Positions 63,635-64,000 of a DNA stretch of 64,000 bases are shown here, one piece after another (the first letter of the stretch is position 1; the number at the start of each line of letters is the position of its first letter). The notes under the pieces are model-generated. The model was not told the DNA's origin and did no database searches. It worked only from the letters and a program-made list of their open reading frames with translations. Made by a program: the position numbers and the translations under genes. The DNA comes from Azolla caroliniana. Taxonomy: Eukaryota > Polypodiophyta. The stretch covers positions 14,384,001 to 14,448,000 of the forward strand of contig JBHGNT010000003.1 of NCBI GenBank assembly GCA_043228905.1, given 5' to 3'.

Positions 63635-64000
63635 TGTTAGCCAACCGACAAGGAGTGGAGGACAGTCCAGAAGGTGAAAGGGCAGGATTTATCGGAAGCC
63701 GTTATTAGAGTAATTAGTAATTAAGTATATTTTGAGAAGTGAACGGATGGACCGGAATCGGTATGTCGATCCGGATCCGGACCAGTTCATATCAGTGTGC
63801 CGGTTGGCACCGTTTTGTATGCAGAGCCGGTGATCTATAAAAAGGCCCGGTTACATTGTAAAAAAGGACAGATAATTAATAAAGCTCTATTGTCTTGTCT
63901 CTGTGTATCGATTACCGTTCTGTGCTAATTACTTTCTATTCTTACGCATGTATTAAGATTCATGATATGTTGCTTAAGTAGCCGATATAGGTCTGATTAA
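63635..64000 (+). repeat. 3' LTR of TatA copy 1, cut by window edge
   Basis: TGTTAGCCAACCGACAAGGAGTGG onwards aligns with the 5' LTR at 54013 for its whole visible length of 366 bp, including the CGGTTACATTGTAAAAAAGG and AATTAATAAAGCTC regions. About 95 bp should lie past the window. Confidence 0.92.

Larger units (their letters stand above)
54013..64000 (+). mobile_element. Tat-like gypsy element TatA, copy 1, nearly complete
   Basis: 5' LTR 54013-54473, primer site 54481, gag (54613-56400), protease (56422-56823), RT and RNase H (57263-58932), integrase (58933-60252), A/T-rich spacer, a 1,025-codon 3' frame (60504-63581) and 3' LTR from 63635. Its length is about 10.1 kb if the 3' LTR is 461 bp. 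Decay is mostly by in-frame stops, so most reading frames can still be followed. The 3' LTR is cut by the window edge. Confidence 0.9.

Noticed and set aside
1-64000. CRISPR arrays, bacterial operons or ribosome-binding sites
   Set aside because: Repeats here lack spacer structure; introns, LTR elements and telomere-like motifs show eukaryotic DNA.

Overview
This is nuclear DNA of a land plant, built almost entirely of nested, decayed LTR retrotransposons around one older low-copy island. The plant call rests on Ty3/gypsy elements of Tat-like type with extra 3' reading frames, Ty1/copia elements primed by initiator-Met tRNA (TGGTATCAGAGC-type sites), solo LTRs with 5-bp target duplications, short introns of about 80 bp and telomere-like CCCTAAA motifs. 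The low-copy genes look more like those of an early-diverging lineage (bryophyte, lycophyte or fern) than a flowering plant, but that is inference. No tRNA, rRNA, CRISPR array or intact cellular gene was found.

Layout. 940-4509: gypsy A1 (+), one gag-pol frame with three stops. 4581-9326: Tat-like TatA copy 2 (-), with its 5' LTR at 8866-9326. 9327-12640: unassigned DNA, an acidic repeat ORF, and the 3' end of another Tat-like element. 12641-16611: decayed copia-1 (+) with its 3' LTR. 16612-20321 plus 28121-28500: TatB (-), split by copia-3 (20322-28120, +), whose own 5' LTR is split by gypsy A2 (20626-23840, -). 28640-30355: decayed DUF7869-type gene (-). 31171-35366: decayed intron-containing gene (+) encoding a ParB-like domain and an N6/N4-type DNA methyltransferase. 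36000-39178: copia-4, a LINE fragment and LTRs. 40640-41760: gypsy relic (+). 43310-44396: integrase end of a different gypsy lineage (-). 44397-45593: copia LTR with a 250-bp tandem duplication and a solo LTR. 45800-50703: gypsy D (-), with an unbroken 913-codon pol frame. 50704-53783: copia-2 (+). 53785-54012: nested copia and LTR scraps. 54013-64000: TatA copy 1 (+), nearly complete, with 3' LTR running off the window.

The most interesting locus is 31171-35366. Its fusion of a ParB-like domain to a beta-class amino-methyltransferase is the design of many phage and bacterial DNA-modification methylases, yet here it has a TATA box, a short first exon and several introns. It lies divergently from a DUF7869-type pseudogene, and its first intron carries a 51-bp palindromic minisatellite. 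Second in interest is the 1,025-codon coiled-coil frame downstream of integrase in TatA, broken by ten stops but no frameshift. Those stops, like others in the window, look like C-to-T changes at CAG, CTG and CGA sites, as expected from deamination of methylated plant transposons.

Coordinates of LTR ends, exon edges and domain edges were read by eye; domain names come from motif recognition, not from a search.
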